A stretch of 64,000 nt of DNA, from NCBI RefSeq assembly GCF_946151075.1, contig NZ_OX267715.1, positions 1,961,881 through 2,025,880 of the forward strand. The letters run 5' to 3'. Every line of letters starts with the position of its first letter. Positions within the stretch are counted from its first letter, which is position 1. The position numbers and the translations under genes are program-made. The notes beneath the pieces are model-generated. The model did no database searches, had not been told where the DNA came from, and saw only the letters and a list, made by a program, of their open reading frames with translations. Source of the DNA: Neobacillus sp. Marseille-Q6967. GTDB lineage: Bacteria > Bacillota > Bacilli > Bacillales > Cytobacillaceae. This document shows positions 8,001 through 16,072 of this stretch, piece by piece.

Positions 8001-8273
8001 TTAACCTCCTGCTACCGGAGGAAATAAAGCAAATTGATCTTTTTCGGAGACGACCGTCTCCAGTCCATCCAGATGAATGATATTTCTACCGTTAATAAAA
8101 ACATGTACAAATGGAAGCAGCTCTTTATGATCATTAAATATTTCATCCTTTAAATCAGGAAACATTTCCACCATTTTATCCAGTACATCAATCACCCGAT
8201 AACCATCCGGCTGAACCTCTACCCCGACTCCGCCGCAAATGTCCCGGAGATTAGCAAACACTCTAACAAGCAT
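8001..8273 (-). CDS. moaD: MoaD/ThiS-family sulfur carrier
   Basis: 90 residues with the beta-grasp pattern of MoaD: N-terminal MLVRVFANLRDICGG, a central VHVFINGRNI strand, KDQFALFPPVAGG at the end. The C-terminal Gly-Gly is the site adenylated by a MoeB-type enzyme and thiocarboxylated to carry sulfur to the pterin precursor. GGAGAGGA lies before the ATG. First gene of a two-gene operon with the 7727-7999 gene. With the AOR and E1-like genes upstream, it most likely serves tungsto- or molybdopterin synthesis. Confidence 0.9.
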   Translation of the reverse strand: MLVRVFANLRDICGGVGVEVQPDGYRVIDVLDKMVEMFPDLKDEIFNDHKELLPFVHVFINGRNIIHLDGLETVVSEKDQFALFPPVAGG

Positions 8274-8441
8274 AAAATCCTCTCCTCTCTATCTATTTAA
8301 ATAGTAAAACTATTTGCACAAATTGTCATGTTATTTTTTTAAAGCGGTTCACTAAATTCTGTAAAGTTTTAATTTATAATGAAACCTATCTCTATGAAGT
8401 ATAGTCTAACCATTTGAAATGACTAAATAGGCGGGGTCCAA

Positions 8442-8591
8442 ATGAAAAAGGTAAATTGATAGAGACTCTCCAGCAGCAATCACCTGATTATTTTTAATGG
8501 TCTATCCAAAGGTTCAAATGAGCTAGAAGTATGGCTCGAATCTGACTTAGAAAATACCTATAATCAAACCATTACCTTTACAACGGAATAA
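8442..8591 (+). pseudogene. possible decayed small gene in the gap 8274-8637
   Basis: An ATG with GGCGGGG upstream opens a frame that stops after five codons. Two other frames then carry protein-like pieces (KGKLIETLQQQSPD, then IIFNGLSKGSNELEVW to a TAA at 8591). Joining them needs two frameshifts. I do not recognise the product; it may be a broken small gene or chance. The rest of the 8274-8637 gap, apart from the terminator, shows nothing clear. Confidence 0.3.
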
Positions 8592-8634
8592 ACAATAAAG
8601 ACTATCGATGTTGGTCGATAGTCTTTATTGTTTA
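8591..8634. terminator. bidirectional terminator next to threonine aldolase
   Basis: An 18-bp stem (8591-8608 with 8615-8632; core AAAGACTATCGA/TCGATAGTCTTT) ends in T-rich sequence on both strands. It serves the minus-strand aldolase gene. Confidence 0.9.
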
Positions 8635-8637
8635 ATG

Positions 8638-9669
8638 TTAATAGCCTTTAAGTTTATTCATTTCTTTAATAAACTCGGTTACCTCATCCTCTTTGGTAGC
8701 CCATGAGGTAACCAGGCGAATCGCAGAGGTATCTTCACTAACCTTCTCCCAAACATGAAACGCATATTTCTTTTCTAGCTCAGCAATAAACGCATCAGGC
8801 AAAATCGGAAAGAGTTGGTTGGATGGCGAATGGGTTAGGAATTGAACCCCAGCTTCCTCCAGTGCTTTTCTCAAAATCCCCGCCATTTTGTTGGCATGAG
8901 TGGCCAAATCAAAGAACAAATTATCCCGGAAAAGTTCTGAAAACTGAATACCCAACAGCCTTCCTTTAGCCAAAAGTGCTCCTTTTTGTTTCATATGGTA
9001 GCGGAAATCTTCTTTCAGCGAGTCACGGCAGATGACTAAAGCTTCGCCGATTAACGCTCCATTCTTGGTACCGCCAATATAGAAAGCATCGACAAGATTA
9101 GGCAGGTCGCTCAATGAAAGGTCATTTTCATACGAACACAATGCAGACCCAAGTCTTGCACCGTCCATATATAAAATAAGATTGTTCTCACGGCAGAAAT
9201 CACGCAGCTGTTCTAGTTCGCTCTTCTTATAGATAGACCCGATTTCGGTAGAATTAGATATGTATACAAGCTTCGGCTTGACCATGTGCTCATCTGTATG
9301 AGCGTCAAGAGCCTCTTTCAACCCAGATGGGTTTAATTTTCCATCATCGGTTTCAATCGATAAAATTTTATGGCCTGTTGCTTCAATTGCCCCCGTTTCA
9401 TGCCCCAAAATATGGCCTGTACTAGCTGCCATTGCTGCTTCATGAGGTCTTAGAAAAGCTGATATGGCGATAAGGTTCGTTTGTGTCCCGCCTGATAATA
9501 AGTGAATATCAACATCTGTCCGATCGATTTTTTCCTTTAAAAGTTCAATTGCGTTTCGTGTATACCGATCTTCCCCATACCCTCCTTCCTGCTCAAAATT
9601 CGTTTCTATTAAAGCATTCAATATTCTAGGATGTGCGCCTTCGCTATAATCGTTCTTAAAGCTGTACAT
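8638..9669 (-). CDS. ltaE: low-specificity L-threonine aldolase
   Basis: 343 residues from the ATG at 9669, which has GGGGGA 7 bp upstream. An ATG at 9702 adds 11 residues but has no ribosome site. PLP-dependent beta-eliminating lyase fold (PF01212): HLLSGGTQTNLIAI near the N-terminus, YMDGARLG (cofactor Asp), and IGGTKNG with the Schiff-base Lys. It cleaves threonine or allo-threonine to glycine and acetaldehyde in the cytosol. Single gene with its own terminator. Acetaldehyde is a possible AOR substrate, but there is no direct link in the layout. Confidence 0.92.
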   Translation of the reverse strand: MYSFKNDYSEGAHPRILNALIETNFEQEGGYGEDRYTRNAIELLKEKIDRTDVDIHLLSGGTQTNLIAISAFLRPHEAAMAASTGHILGHETGAIEATGHKILSIETDDGKLNPSGLKEALDAHTDEHMVKPKLVYISNSTEIGSIYKKSELEQLRDFCRENNLILYMDGARLGSALCSYENDLSLSDLPNLVDAFYIGGTKNGALIGEALVICRDSLKEDFRYHMKQKGALLAKGRLLGIQFSELFRDNLFFDLATHANKMAGILRKALEEAGVQFLTHSPSNQLFPILPDAFIAELEKKYAFHVWEKVSEDTSAIRLVTSWATKEDEVTEFIKEMNKLKGY

Positions 9670-9869
9670 TGTATTTCCCCCATTATTTAATATCAAATCC
9701 ATGCAGCTAAGCAGTACTTACTTTTTTAGCATTTAATCCATATCATGGAGCATAAAAGTTTCCTCTATTATACTTAAACTTACCGATAACACACAAACGT
9801 TTACACAAGAGATTTCTAGTCCTCAACTTCCATATAAGTTAAGAGAATGGAGTCCTTCACAATCGATTA

Positions 9870-9904
9870 AATAAAAATGTGGTCCCTAAAATTTTAGAGA
9901 CCAC
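9870..9904 (-). terminator. terminator after the epimerase gene
   Basis: GTGGTC...GACCAC (9879-9904) with an inner CTAAAA/TTTTAG stem and one mismatch. On the minus strand it continues into ATTTTTATTT. Confidence 0.7.
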
Positions 9905-9969
9905 CAAACAATGTTATTTAGAAGCATAATCAGGTTAGTAAATTCTTCTAACACTTCGAAAGAAAGCTA

Positions 9970-10980
9970 TTAATTGCTCTTTATTTCATAATACTTTTTA
10001 TACCAATCTACGAATTTTTCAAGTCCTTCCTCGATGCTAGTTTTCGGTTTAAATCCTATATCTTTTTCCAAATCCTCAACATCAGCATAAGTGGCAGGAA
10101 CATCACCTGCTTGCATCGGGAGAAATTCTTTTATTGCTTTCTTTCCTATCTTCTCTTCTAGAACGGAAATGAAATGCATGAGCTCAACCGGTTGATTATT
10201 TCCTATATTATATATTTTACAAGGGGCATTACTTGAAACCTCTGGTAATTGGATTCGATCAGGTTTTTTTTCTATTAAGCGGAGGATTCCTTCTACGATA
10301 TCATCAATATAGGTAAAATCTCTCATCATATTTCCAGAGTTAAAAACTTGAATAGGTTTCCCATTCAGAATCGCTTTTGTAAATTTAAAATAGGACATAT
10401 CAGGTCTGCCCCATGGACCGTAAACGGTAAAAAATCTTAATCCTGTTGTTGGTAAATCATACAAATGACTATATGTGTGAGCCATTAATTCATTCGCTTT
10501 TTTGGTAGCTGCATACAAACTCACTGGATGATCGACATTATCTTTTGTGGAAAATGGGATTTTTTTATTTGCCCCATATACGGAGCTGGTAGAGGCGTAT
10601 ATTAAATGTTCAATTTGATGGAGACGGCAGCATTCCAATATATTCATAAAGCCAATAATATTTGATTGAATATATGCATAAGGATTTTCTAAACTGTATC
10701 GTACCCCAGCTTGTGCCGCTAAATTAATCACAATATCAATATTATATTTAGAAAAGAGTTTTTCCATCGCTTCTTTGTTATCAATTGAGCATAGTTCAAA
10801 GGAGAAATTTTTATGTTTTTTTAATAGATTTAATCGTGCCTGCTTTAATTGAACATCATAATAACTATTTAAGTTATCTATTCCAATAATAAAATAGTCA
10901 GTTGAAAGTAGTCGTTTTGACAAGTGAAATCCAATGAATCCTGCGCAGCCAGTGATTAATATGTTCTTAGAGAAAGTCAT
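9970..10980 (-). CDS. NAD-dependent nucleotide-sugar epimerase (UDP-glucuronate 4-epimerase type)
   Basis: 336 residues of the extended SDR family. The nucleotide motif [15 protein letters not shown] is at the N-terminus, the catalytic YxxxK is in [11 protein letters not shown], and the Ser/Thr before it is in YASTSSVYG. The overall pattern ([25 protein letters not shown]) is that of bacterial UDP-glucuronate/GlcNAc-uronate 4-epimerases that make surface sugars. It precedes, in divergent orientation, a coat cluster with a glycosyltransferase, so it may feed coat or capsule glycan. That link is inference. ATG start after GGGAGGG. Confidence 0.88.
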   Translation of the reverse strand: MTFSKNILITGCAGFIGFHLSKRLLSTDYFIIGIDNLNSYYDVQLKQARLNLLKKHKNFSFELCSIDNKEAMEKLFSKYNIDIVINLAAQAGVRYSLENPYAYIQSNIIGFMNILECCRLHQIEHLIYASTSSVYGANKKIPFSTKDNVDHPVSLYAATKKANELMAHTYSHLYDLPTTGLRFFTVYGPWGRPDMSYFKFTKAILNGKPIQVFNSGNMMRDFTYIDDIVEGILRLIEKKPDRIQLPEVSSNAPCKIYNIGNNQPVELMHFISVLEEKIGKKAIKEFLPMQAGDVPATYADVEDLEKDIGFKPKTSIEEGLEKFVDWYKKYYEIKSN

Positions 10981-11418
10981 CCTTTTTTCCCTCCCTTTCT
11001 ATTTAGTATTTCAAAAGAATAAAAATCCTTTCGTCTTTCTCACGATATGCTTCCGTTTTTTGTATGAAACGGCTTATCACCCAATAACATTACATTTTAT
11101 TATTATGCAGAAAAAATATTTTTTCCGTTGTTCCCTATTCTTTCAACTTTTTTCTTTGGACAACCTTAATTCATTATATGAAAAAATCATTTCATTGCTT
11201 TGGCTTATAACCATTTTTTCAAAATAGAGTTTTGCCCCTTTTGTATATCAGGGATCTATATTTCAACACAGCAATACATCAAATCCATATGTATCAATAG
11301 TTGAAGAGTTTTTCATTTCAAATCTCTTCCATGCTACATTTATATTCAATATCATCTTTTTACTACTAAATAAGTTTGGCCGTGAATTCCTTATTTGCAA
11401 AACAAATATACCGTTACA
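10981..11418. other. A/T-rich intergenic stretch without a clear gene
   Basis: The first part of the 875-bp gap between the epimerase and the coat cluster. Apart from the upstream region of the minus-strand epimerase I see no convincing gene, hairpin or repeat here. A plus-strand frame covering 10934-11227 overlaps the epimerase and has no ribosome site. Confidence 0.6.
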
Positions 11419-11590
11419 TATATAAAACATTATTCAGAGATATTGTTCACCTCTTTCTTTTAAAGAAGAAACTCACCAATAATTAGACAAATTTTTTAGT
11501 AGATTTACCGTTCATGTTACTAGACTTAATCATATATTAACAACGGGTCGGATCATTCAAATATTTTCCTATAAAAATATTAAAAAGGAG
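11419..11590 (+). repeat. copy A of a duplicated coat-gene leader
   Basis: This stretch is repeated, with changes, at 11680-11855 about 264 bp downstream. Shared blocks include ACATTATTC, GAGATATTG, TTTTAAAGAAGAAACT, ATAATTAGACAAAT and TTTAGTAGA, a sporulation-type -10, and AAATATTTTCCT. Copy A ends in AAAAAGGAG followed by TTG and a 20-codon frame that soon stops, as if a start region had been duplicated without its gene. Confidence 0.85.
11531..11539 (+). promoter_or_regulatory. SigE/SigK-like -10 element in leader copy A
   Basis: CATATATTA matches the CATAnnnTA -10 pattern of mother-cell sigma factors. It sits at the same place as CATACATTA in copy B. No clear -35 is seen. Confidence 0.4.
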
Positions 11591-11679
11591 TCTTGATTGA
11601 AGTACATTCTCTATCATCTTTTTTACTTGTAATAAAATTGCCGATAAAACCCTTTTAACAGAAAAAGTATGCCTCATTA

Positions 11680-11855
11680 AATATACAGAAACATTATTCC
11701 GAGATATTGTCTACTCTTCCTTTTAAAGAAGAAACTATCTCATAATTAGACAAATAATTTAGTAGAATCGCCGTTCCTTTACAAAAACTTAATCATACAT
11801 TAACAATAGGTCAGGAACTTTAAATATTTTCCTGACAAAATTTCAATGAAAGGGG
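11680..11855 (+). repeat. copy B of the duplicated leader, directly before cotSA
   Basis: The partner of 11419-11590. Conservation covers the upstream A/T-rich blocks, the -10-like element and the start region, ending in AAAGGGG just before the cotSA frame. It is therefore a promoter-plus-leader unit, not random A/T-rich similarity. Confidence 0.85.
11794..11802 (+). promoter_or_regulatory. SigE/SigK-like -10 element upstream of cotSA
   Basis: CATACATTA fits CATAnnnTA and the SigE -10 consensus, about 54-63 bp before the coding start. Expected for mother-cell expression of coat genes, but the -35 is not convincing. Confidence 0.45.
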
Positions 11856-13031
11856 TTGGACCCAATAAAAATTGCATTAATTTGTACCGAAATGAATCCC
11901 ATTCCTAATATTAGAGGAGGAGCAATTCAAGTATTAATAGATGGAGTGATACCTCATCTATGTAAAAATCACGATTTGACTATTTACTCCGTTAATGATC
12001 CCGAACTTCCTGATCGGGAAGTAGTAAATGGCGTTGAATTCATTCGTGTTCCGCGTGAGAATTACGCGTTTAATGTCGGCAAAGAACTATCAATAAAAAA
12101 CGCAAACAAAGAGTATTACGATGTAATACATGTATTCAATCGCCCTCGCCATCTACTCATCTATAAGGCTGCTATGCCAGAGAGCCGGTTCGTTGTAAGT
12201 CTTCATAATGAAATGTTCAAGGAAGGCAAAATCTCCAACGAAATGGGTAATTTGGTCATCAAAGCGGTCGATAAGATCATGACAATTAGCGAGTATATCG
12301 GAGAAACGATAATTTCCCGATTTCCTTCAGCCAAGCGGAAGGTGAAAGCTGTATATTCGGGAATTGATTTGAACCGATATAAACCTGTCTGGGATAAAGA
12401 AGCGCAATCTGTAAGGACCAAACTCCGACAAAAATATGGTGTCGATGACAAGAAAGTTATATTATTCGTTGGGCGCTTAAGTTCAGTGAAAGGTCCCGAT
12501 ATTCTTATTAAAGCGATGCAGCAAGTTATCAAGAAGCATAATGATTCGGTATTGGTCATTGTGGGAAGCAAATGGTTTAGCGACCAGAGAATTGACGATT
12601 TCGGATTAAGCCTGCGTCAGCTTGCCGAATCACTAGGAAAGGACAAAGTAATCTTCACCGGTTTTGTTCCACCAAGCGAAATTCCTTCTCAATACCTGAT
12701 CGGAGATATATTTGTACACAGCTCTCAATGGCAAGAGCCTTTAGCAAGAGTACATTATGAAGCCATGGGTACAGGGTTGCCTATTATCACAACTAACCGA
12801 GGTGGAAACGCAGAGATTATTAAACATCTTCAAAACGGCATTGTCATCGAAGATTATACGAATCCAGAAGCATTTGCAGATGCAATATCATTTCTACTTT
12901 CCAATGAGCAAGAGGCTGAAACTCTGGCGAAAGCCGGCAGGACGTTCGTTGAAACGAACTTTGGGTTTGAACATGTAACAAAACGGTTAGAGAATCTTTA
13001 TGTAGCTGCAATGAAAAAAAATAAATCTTAA
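11856..13031 (+). CDS. cotSA: CotSA-like spore coat glycosyltransferase (GT4)
   Basis: 391 residues, GT-B fold. The N-terminal Rossmann part begins IKIALICTEMNPIPNIRGGA, as in CotSA. The C-terminal half has VLFVGRLSSVKGPDILIKAM and the donor-sugar EX7E-type region (EPLARVHYEAMGTGLPIITT). It would add sugars to coat proteins or outer spore glycan in the mother cell. First gene of a four-gene coat operon. Start is odd: TTG at 11856 lies directly behind AAAGGGG with no spacing, whereas the position where relatives start is an ATA codon (11865) with ideal 9-bp spacing. Either a TTG or a rare ATA start is used. Confidence 0.88.
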   Translation: MDPIKIALICTEMNPIPNIRGGAIQVLIDGVIPHLCKNHDLTIYSVNDPELPDREVVNGVEFIRVPRENYAFNVGKELSIKNANKEYYDVIHVFNRPRHLLIYKAAMPESRFVVSLHNEMFKEGKISNEMGNLVIKAVDKIMTISEYIGETIISRFPSAKRKVKAVYSGIDLNRYKPVWDKEAQSVRTKLRQKYGVDDKKVILFVGRLSSVKGPDILIKAMQQVIKKHNDSVLVIVGSKWFSDQRIDDFGLSLRQLAESLGKDKVIFTGFVPPSEIPSQYLIGDIFVHSSQWQEPLARVHYEAMGTGLPIITTNRGGNAEIIKHLQNGIVIEDYTNPEAFADAISFLLSNEQEAETLAKAGRTFVETNFGFEHVTKRLENLYVAAMKKNKS

Positions 13032-13043
13032 GGGGGTGTCTGT

Positions 13044-14090
13044 ATGGACACTATATTTGCGGAAGTTGTAAAAAGAGTGATCTCTCACTATCCATTAAAG
13101 GTTAATGAGATCTATTTGCTGTCTTATAAAGGAAAAAAAGCTGTATGGTCCATTGAAACGGATGTTGGTGAGGTAATTATGAAGAAAGTCCCCTTTGATG
13201 AGAACCATATAAAATTTATGGTTCATGCAATTGACTATTTGAGAGACAATGGCATTCGTACACCTGGTGTATTCAAAACCGATTCCGGAGAAGGTTATGT
13301 GAAGGTGGATGGGGAATACTTCGTAGTATTTGAAGCAGTCCACGGGAGGCAGCCGGAATACAAGCATGAAGATGAATTGTTGATGATATTAAGGGGAATG
13401 GCTTCATTCCATAAGGCGTCAAAGGGGATTGAATCGCCAACAGAAGAATTCCCTTCTTTTCTCCTGACGGAATGGAAATTGGACTGGCAAAGAAGATACG
13501 ACCGGTTGTTAATGTGGAAAGAACAAAGATCACAAGCAGCTGATAAAAATGAATTTGACCAGCTATTTTTAACGCATGTGGATACGTTTTTAAAGCATTG
13601 CGAAACATCAATTTCCATGCTTAACAATCCGCATTTTGATCAGTGGGTAGAAGAAACGAAGGTGACCAAAACATTGTGCCATCAAGATTTTGCAGCCGGA
13701 AACCTTGCGATAGGAAGCGACGGTCACCTGTATGTATATGATATGGATTCCCTGACTGTCGATCTCCCTATCCGCGATATGAGAAAAATTTTAAACAAAG
13801 TAATGAAGAAAAGTGCGGCTTGGGATCTGGAAGTTATGATAAAGATGATGAAGGCATATCAAGAAGTGAATCCTTTGACGAAAGAACAGTATCATATTCT
13901 TGCCGCAGAAATCCAATATCCTCATTTATTTTATGGACAAGTCTCAAAATACTATGATAATAGAGAAGCAAAATGGCCGTTCCAAAAACACGTTTCCCGG
14001 CTAAATGAAATGATAGCTACTGAATTAAGTAAAGCGACGGTTCTTCAAGGCTTCCTTACTCGTCTTGATGAGGTGATTCAGCATGGATGA
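13044..14090 (+). CDS. cotS: CotS-family spore coat protein (kinase fold)
   Basis: 348 residues, aminoglycoside-phosphotransferase/choline-kinase fold. VIMKKV carries the ATP-site Lys, CHQDFAAGNLA is the catalytic loop with its Asp and Asn, and YDMDSL supplies the metal-binding Asp. All key residues look intact, so enzyme activity is possible. CotS-family proteins are spore coat components whose phosphoryl acceptor is not established. ATG start preceded by AAGGGGGTG. The end overlaps the next gene by 8 bp, which indicates translational coupling. Confidence 0.9.
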   Translation: MDTIFAEVVKRVISHYPLKVNEIYLLSYKGKKAVWSIETDVGEVIMKKVPFDENHIKFMVHAIDYLRDNGIRTPGVFKTDSGEGYVKVDGEYFVVFEAVHGRQPEYKHEDELLMILRGMASFHKASKGIESPTEEFPSFLLTEWKLDWQRRYDRLLMWKEQRSQAADKNEFDQLFLTHVDTFLKHCETSISMLNNPHFDQWVEETKVTKTLCHQDFAAGNLAIGSDGHLYVYDMDSLTVDLPIRDMRKILNKVMKKSAAWDLEVMIKMMKAYQEVNPLTKEQYHILAAEIQYPHLFYGQVSKYYDNREAKWPFQKHVSRLNEMIATELSKATVLQGFLTRLDEVIQHG

Positions 14091-15099
14091 GATGATTAAA
14101 GACCTTGAATTAGGAATGCAGTTGATGGCCGAGAATTATCCTCATCTTCAGATAACAGGCATAGAGGTTCTACAAGGTGGAGGAATTAAGACTGTTTGGA
14201 AAGTAGAGACATCAGCAGGTACAGTTTGTTTAAAGCGAATCCGAAAGTCTTTACCTATTGTCAAATTTACAACAGCAGCCCAGGCCTTTCTTTCCGCTAA
14301 AGGCGCTCTCGTTGCAGACATTATTCCAACTAAGGACAACGAACTCTATTTTGTTCACGAAGGTTACGCGTTGGTACTCTATAGTTGGATCGAAGGCACT
14401 GATTTGGATATGGAAGAAAACCAGGAACACCTTGATGCAGGGTTAAAGGGTTTAGCCCAATTTCATAAGGATACTGTAGGATTTGTGCCGCCAGCCGATT
14501 GTGAAACCTACAACCGTATGGGTGTATGGCCAGACCACTTAGAAAAAATGCTGGCGGAATTGAAAGAGTGGAAAACCGAATCGGAAAAGCAGAACTCTGA
14601 TTTCCATCAGGCATATTTAAGTATGGCCGATGAAATAATCGATATGGCTGAACAGGCAGTCCAGTTGCTTAAAAGTTCTTGTTATTCAGAGTGGATTGAG
14701 GAAATCGGAGATTATGGTTACATGTGCCATCAGGATTATGGAAAAGGTAATGCACTTCAAACGGACAAGGGAGTATACGTCTTAGACCTTGATAATTTAG
14801 CTTACGATATACCTTTACGGGATGTACGCAAGTTAATCTTCAAACGTATGGCAGAGTTAGGTTATTGGGATTTAGATGAAGTGGAACGCCTGATTGGCTG
14901 CTATGAGTCTGTTTTACCGCTTACTCAAGACCAAAGAAAAATCATTTACATTGATTTATTATTCCCGCATAAATTTTACGGGTATGTAAAAAAACCCTTC
15001 AAAAAAGGGGAAATTGGGGAAGAAAAGAAGCTCCTTAAAAGTTACCGTGTTGAAGCGGATAAGATGCCTGTACTAAGAAAATTATTAAATATAAATTAA
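14083..15099 (+). CDS. cotI: CotS/CotI-family spore coat protein (kinase fold)
   Basis: 338 residues of the same fold as its upstream neighbour, but closer to CotI by eye (VCLKRIRKS with the ATP-site Lys, LYSWIEGTDL, CHQDYGKGNALQ catalytic loop, LDLDNLAYDIPLRDVRK metal site). The active-site residues are present. It overlaps the preceding gene by 8 bp and is followed 18 bp later by the amphi-Trp-like gene. Assembly in the mother cell and a coat location are expected from the family. The two adjacent CotS-type genes look like an old duplication. Confidence 0.9.
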   Translation: MDEMIKDLELGMQLMAENYPHLQITGIEVLQGGGIKTVWKVETSAGTVCLKRIRKSLPIVKFTTAAQAFLSAKGALVADIIPTKDNELYFVHEGYALVLYSWIEGTDLDMEENQEHLDAGLKGLAQFHKDTVGFVPPADCETYNRMGVWPDHLEKMLAELKEWKTESEKQNSDFHQAYLSMADEIIDMAEQAVQLLKSSCYSEWIEEIGDYGYMCHQDYGKGNALQTDKGVYVLDLDNLAYDIPLRDVRKLIFKRMAELGYWDLDEVERLIGCYESVLPLTQDQRKIIYIDLLFPHKFYGYVKKPFKKGEIGEEKKLLKSYRVEADKMPVLRKLLNIN

Positions 15100-15117
15100 A
15101 AGGCGAGGTGATATATT

Positions 15118-15330
15118 ATGAAAATGGAAGAAGAATTTGTGGGTAGAAGACTGCAGTATGCTGAATTGTTAAAAAGAGTAGCCAGTCAGTTAGAATCGGA
15201 CAGCCTTCAAATAAGAGGCAAGAAGATTGTACTGCCTGACGAGGACATGGAATATAAGATCAGCCATAAATCGGATTTCGGTGCAAACAAGCTAACTATA
15301 TCCATCGAATGGCTCGATCGGCAATCATAG
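15118..15330 (+). CDS. amphi-Trp domain-like small protein
   Basis: 70 residues. The ending pattern (KKIVLPDEDMEYKISHKS, then LTISIEWLDRQS) resembles the amphi-Trp domain, a short beta-rich module closing with a hydrophobic-charged strand around Trp. Function is unknown for that family. AGGCGAGGTG lies 7 bp before the ATG, and the gene is the last of the coat operon, closed by a terminator. Coat association is inferred from the operon. Confidence 0.65.
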   Translation: MKMEEEFVGRRLQYAELLKRVASQLESDSLQIRGKKIVLPDEDMEYKISHKSDFGANKLTISIEWLDRQS

Positions 15331-15341
15331 AGGATTAATAG

Positions 15342-15388
15342 AACCCGAATAATGGACACATTAAAAAAGTCTGTTATTCGGGTTTTTG
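15342..15388 (+). terminator. terminator of the coat operon
   Basis: ACCCGAATAA (15343-15352) pairs with TTATTCGGGT (15374-15383), followed by TTTTGT. Confidence 0.9.
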
Positions 15389-15545
15389 TAAGTCCATTTT
15401 ACTTAAACTAAGGCATTAAAATTCTTTAGAAGATGCGTGCAGATCGTGATTCCTATATAGAATGGAAAGAATATTCAGTGAAAAAGAAGAAAAAAGATTA
15501 AAATAATAGGGGAAATGGTAGGTAGAGGGGCAATGCAATTTTAAT

Positions 15546-15971
15546 TTATCCACTTATATCTTCCGGTAAGAAACCTTTTGTCTTAAGAAATTGATCCAAA
15601 GAAGGACCGTCAACATATTCCATAACAATATAATTGGAACCGACTTCAAATAACTTTGGAACAATGCCCGATTCCTGTGCAACGCTTAACACTTGACTTT
15701 CATTTAAACAACGTTTTTTATTTGCAAAAACCTTAACACAACGATGCGGAGAAATTTTAAAAACGGCTCCTTGTTTTCCCTTTCCTATCAATGGATATGA
15801 TGTTGGGTTATCTACTATTTTTACGCCACTTTCACCACTAGAAACAATAATAGATTCAAAATTTTCCACTTTTCTATCCTCTCCTATCACTTTCATTAGA
15901 TTTCTATATTTTATGTATAAAATGATAGTTTGCGATAGACACTCGCCGTACCCTTCTACCATTATTCCCAT
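15546..15971 (-). pseudogene. truncated kinase-fold paralogue
   Basis: 141 codons. From about residue 53 it matches the two genes that follow on the opposite strand: NPTSYPLIGKGKQGAVFK with the glycine-rich loop, CVKVFANKK with the ATP-site Lys, IVMEYVDGPSLDQFL. It then stops at FLPEDISG, before the catalytic and metal-binding loops, about 100 residues short. No matching sequence follows in the next bases. Neither ATG (15971 or 15896) has a clear ribosome site. It is either a broken copy or a fragment kept for another role. Confidence 0.7.
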
Positions 15972-15977
15972 ATTATA
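15969..15977 (+). promoter_or_regulatory. SigE/SigK-like -10 upstream of the first KS-tailed gene
   Basis: CATATTATA fits CATAnnnTA and lies 44 bp before the ATG at 16021. The same bases also overlap the start of the divergent truncated gene. Confidence 0.35.
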
Positions 15978-16020
15978 AACTATAAAAAATTACTATTTTA
16001 GTTTGAAAGGGGGAATTGGA

Positions 16021-16072
16021 ATGAATGATTTCAGTTCTATTACAGTGACTCGCGGAGGAAAAAAAAAAAGAG
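16021..16072 (+). other. displaced N-terminus with an A11 run (frameshift site)
   Basis: ATG at 16021 has an excellent ribosome site (AAAGGGGGA) and encodes MNDFSSITVTRGGKKK, nearly the same start as the paralogue at 16927. An uninterrupted run of 11 A (16059-16069) then puts the frame one base off, and translation stops at 16084-16086. With ten A the frame would join exactly to ELVVHNPTSYP of the downstream frame. Confidence 0.85.

Noticed and set aside
10934..11227. 97-codon plus-strand frame overlapping the epimerase start
   Set aside because: Phe/Leu-rich because of A/T-rich DNA; no ribosome site, and it covers the epimerase promoter region.
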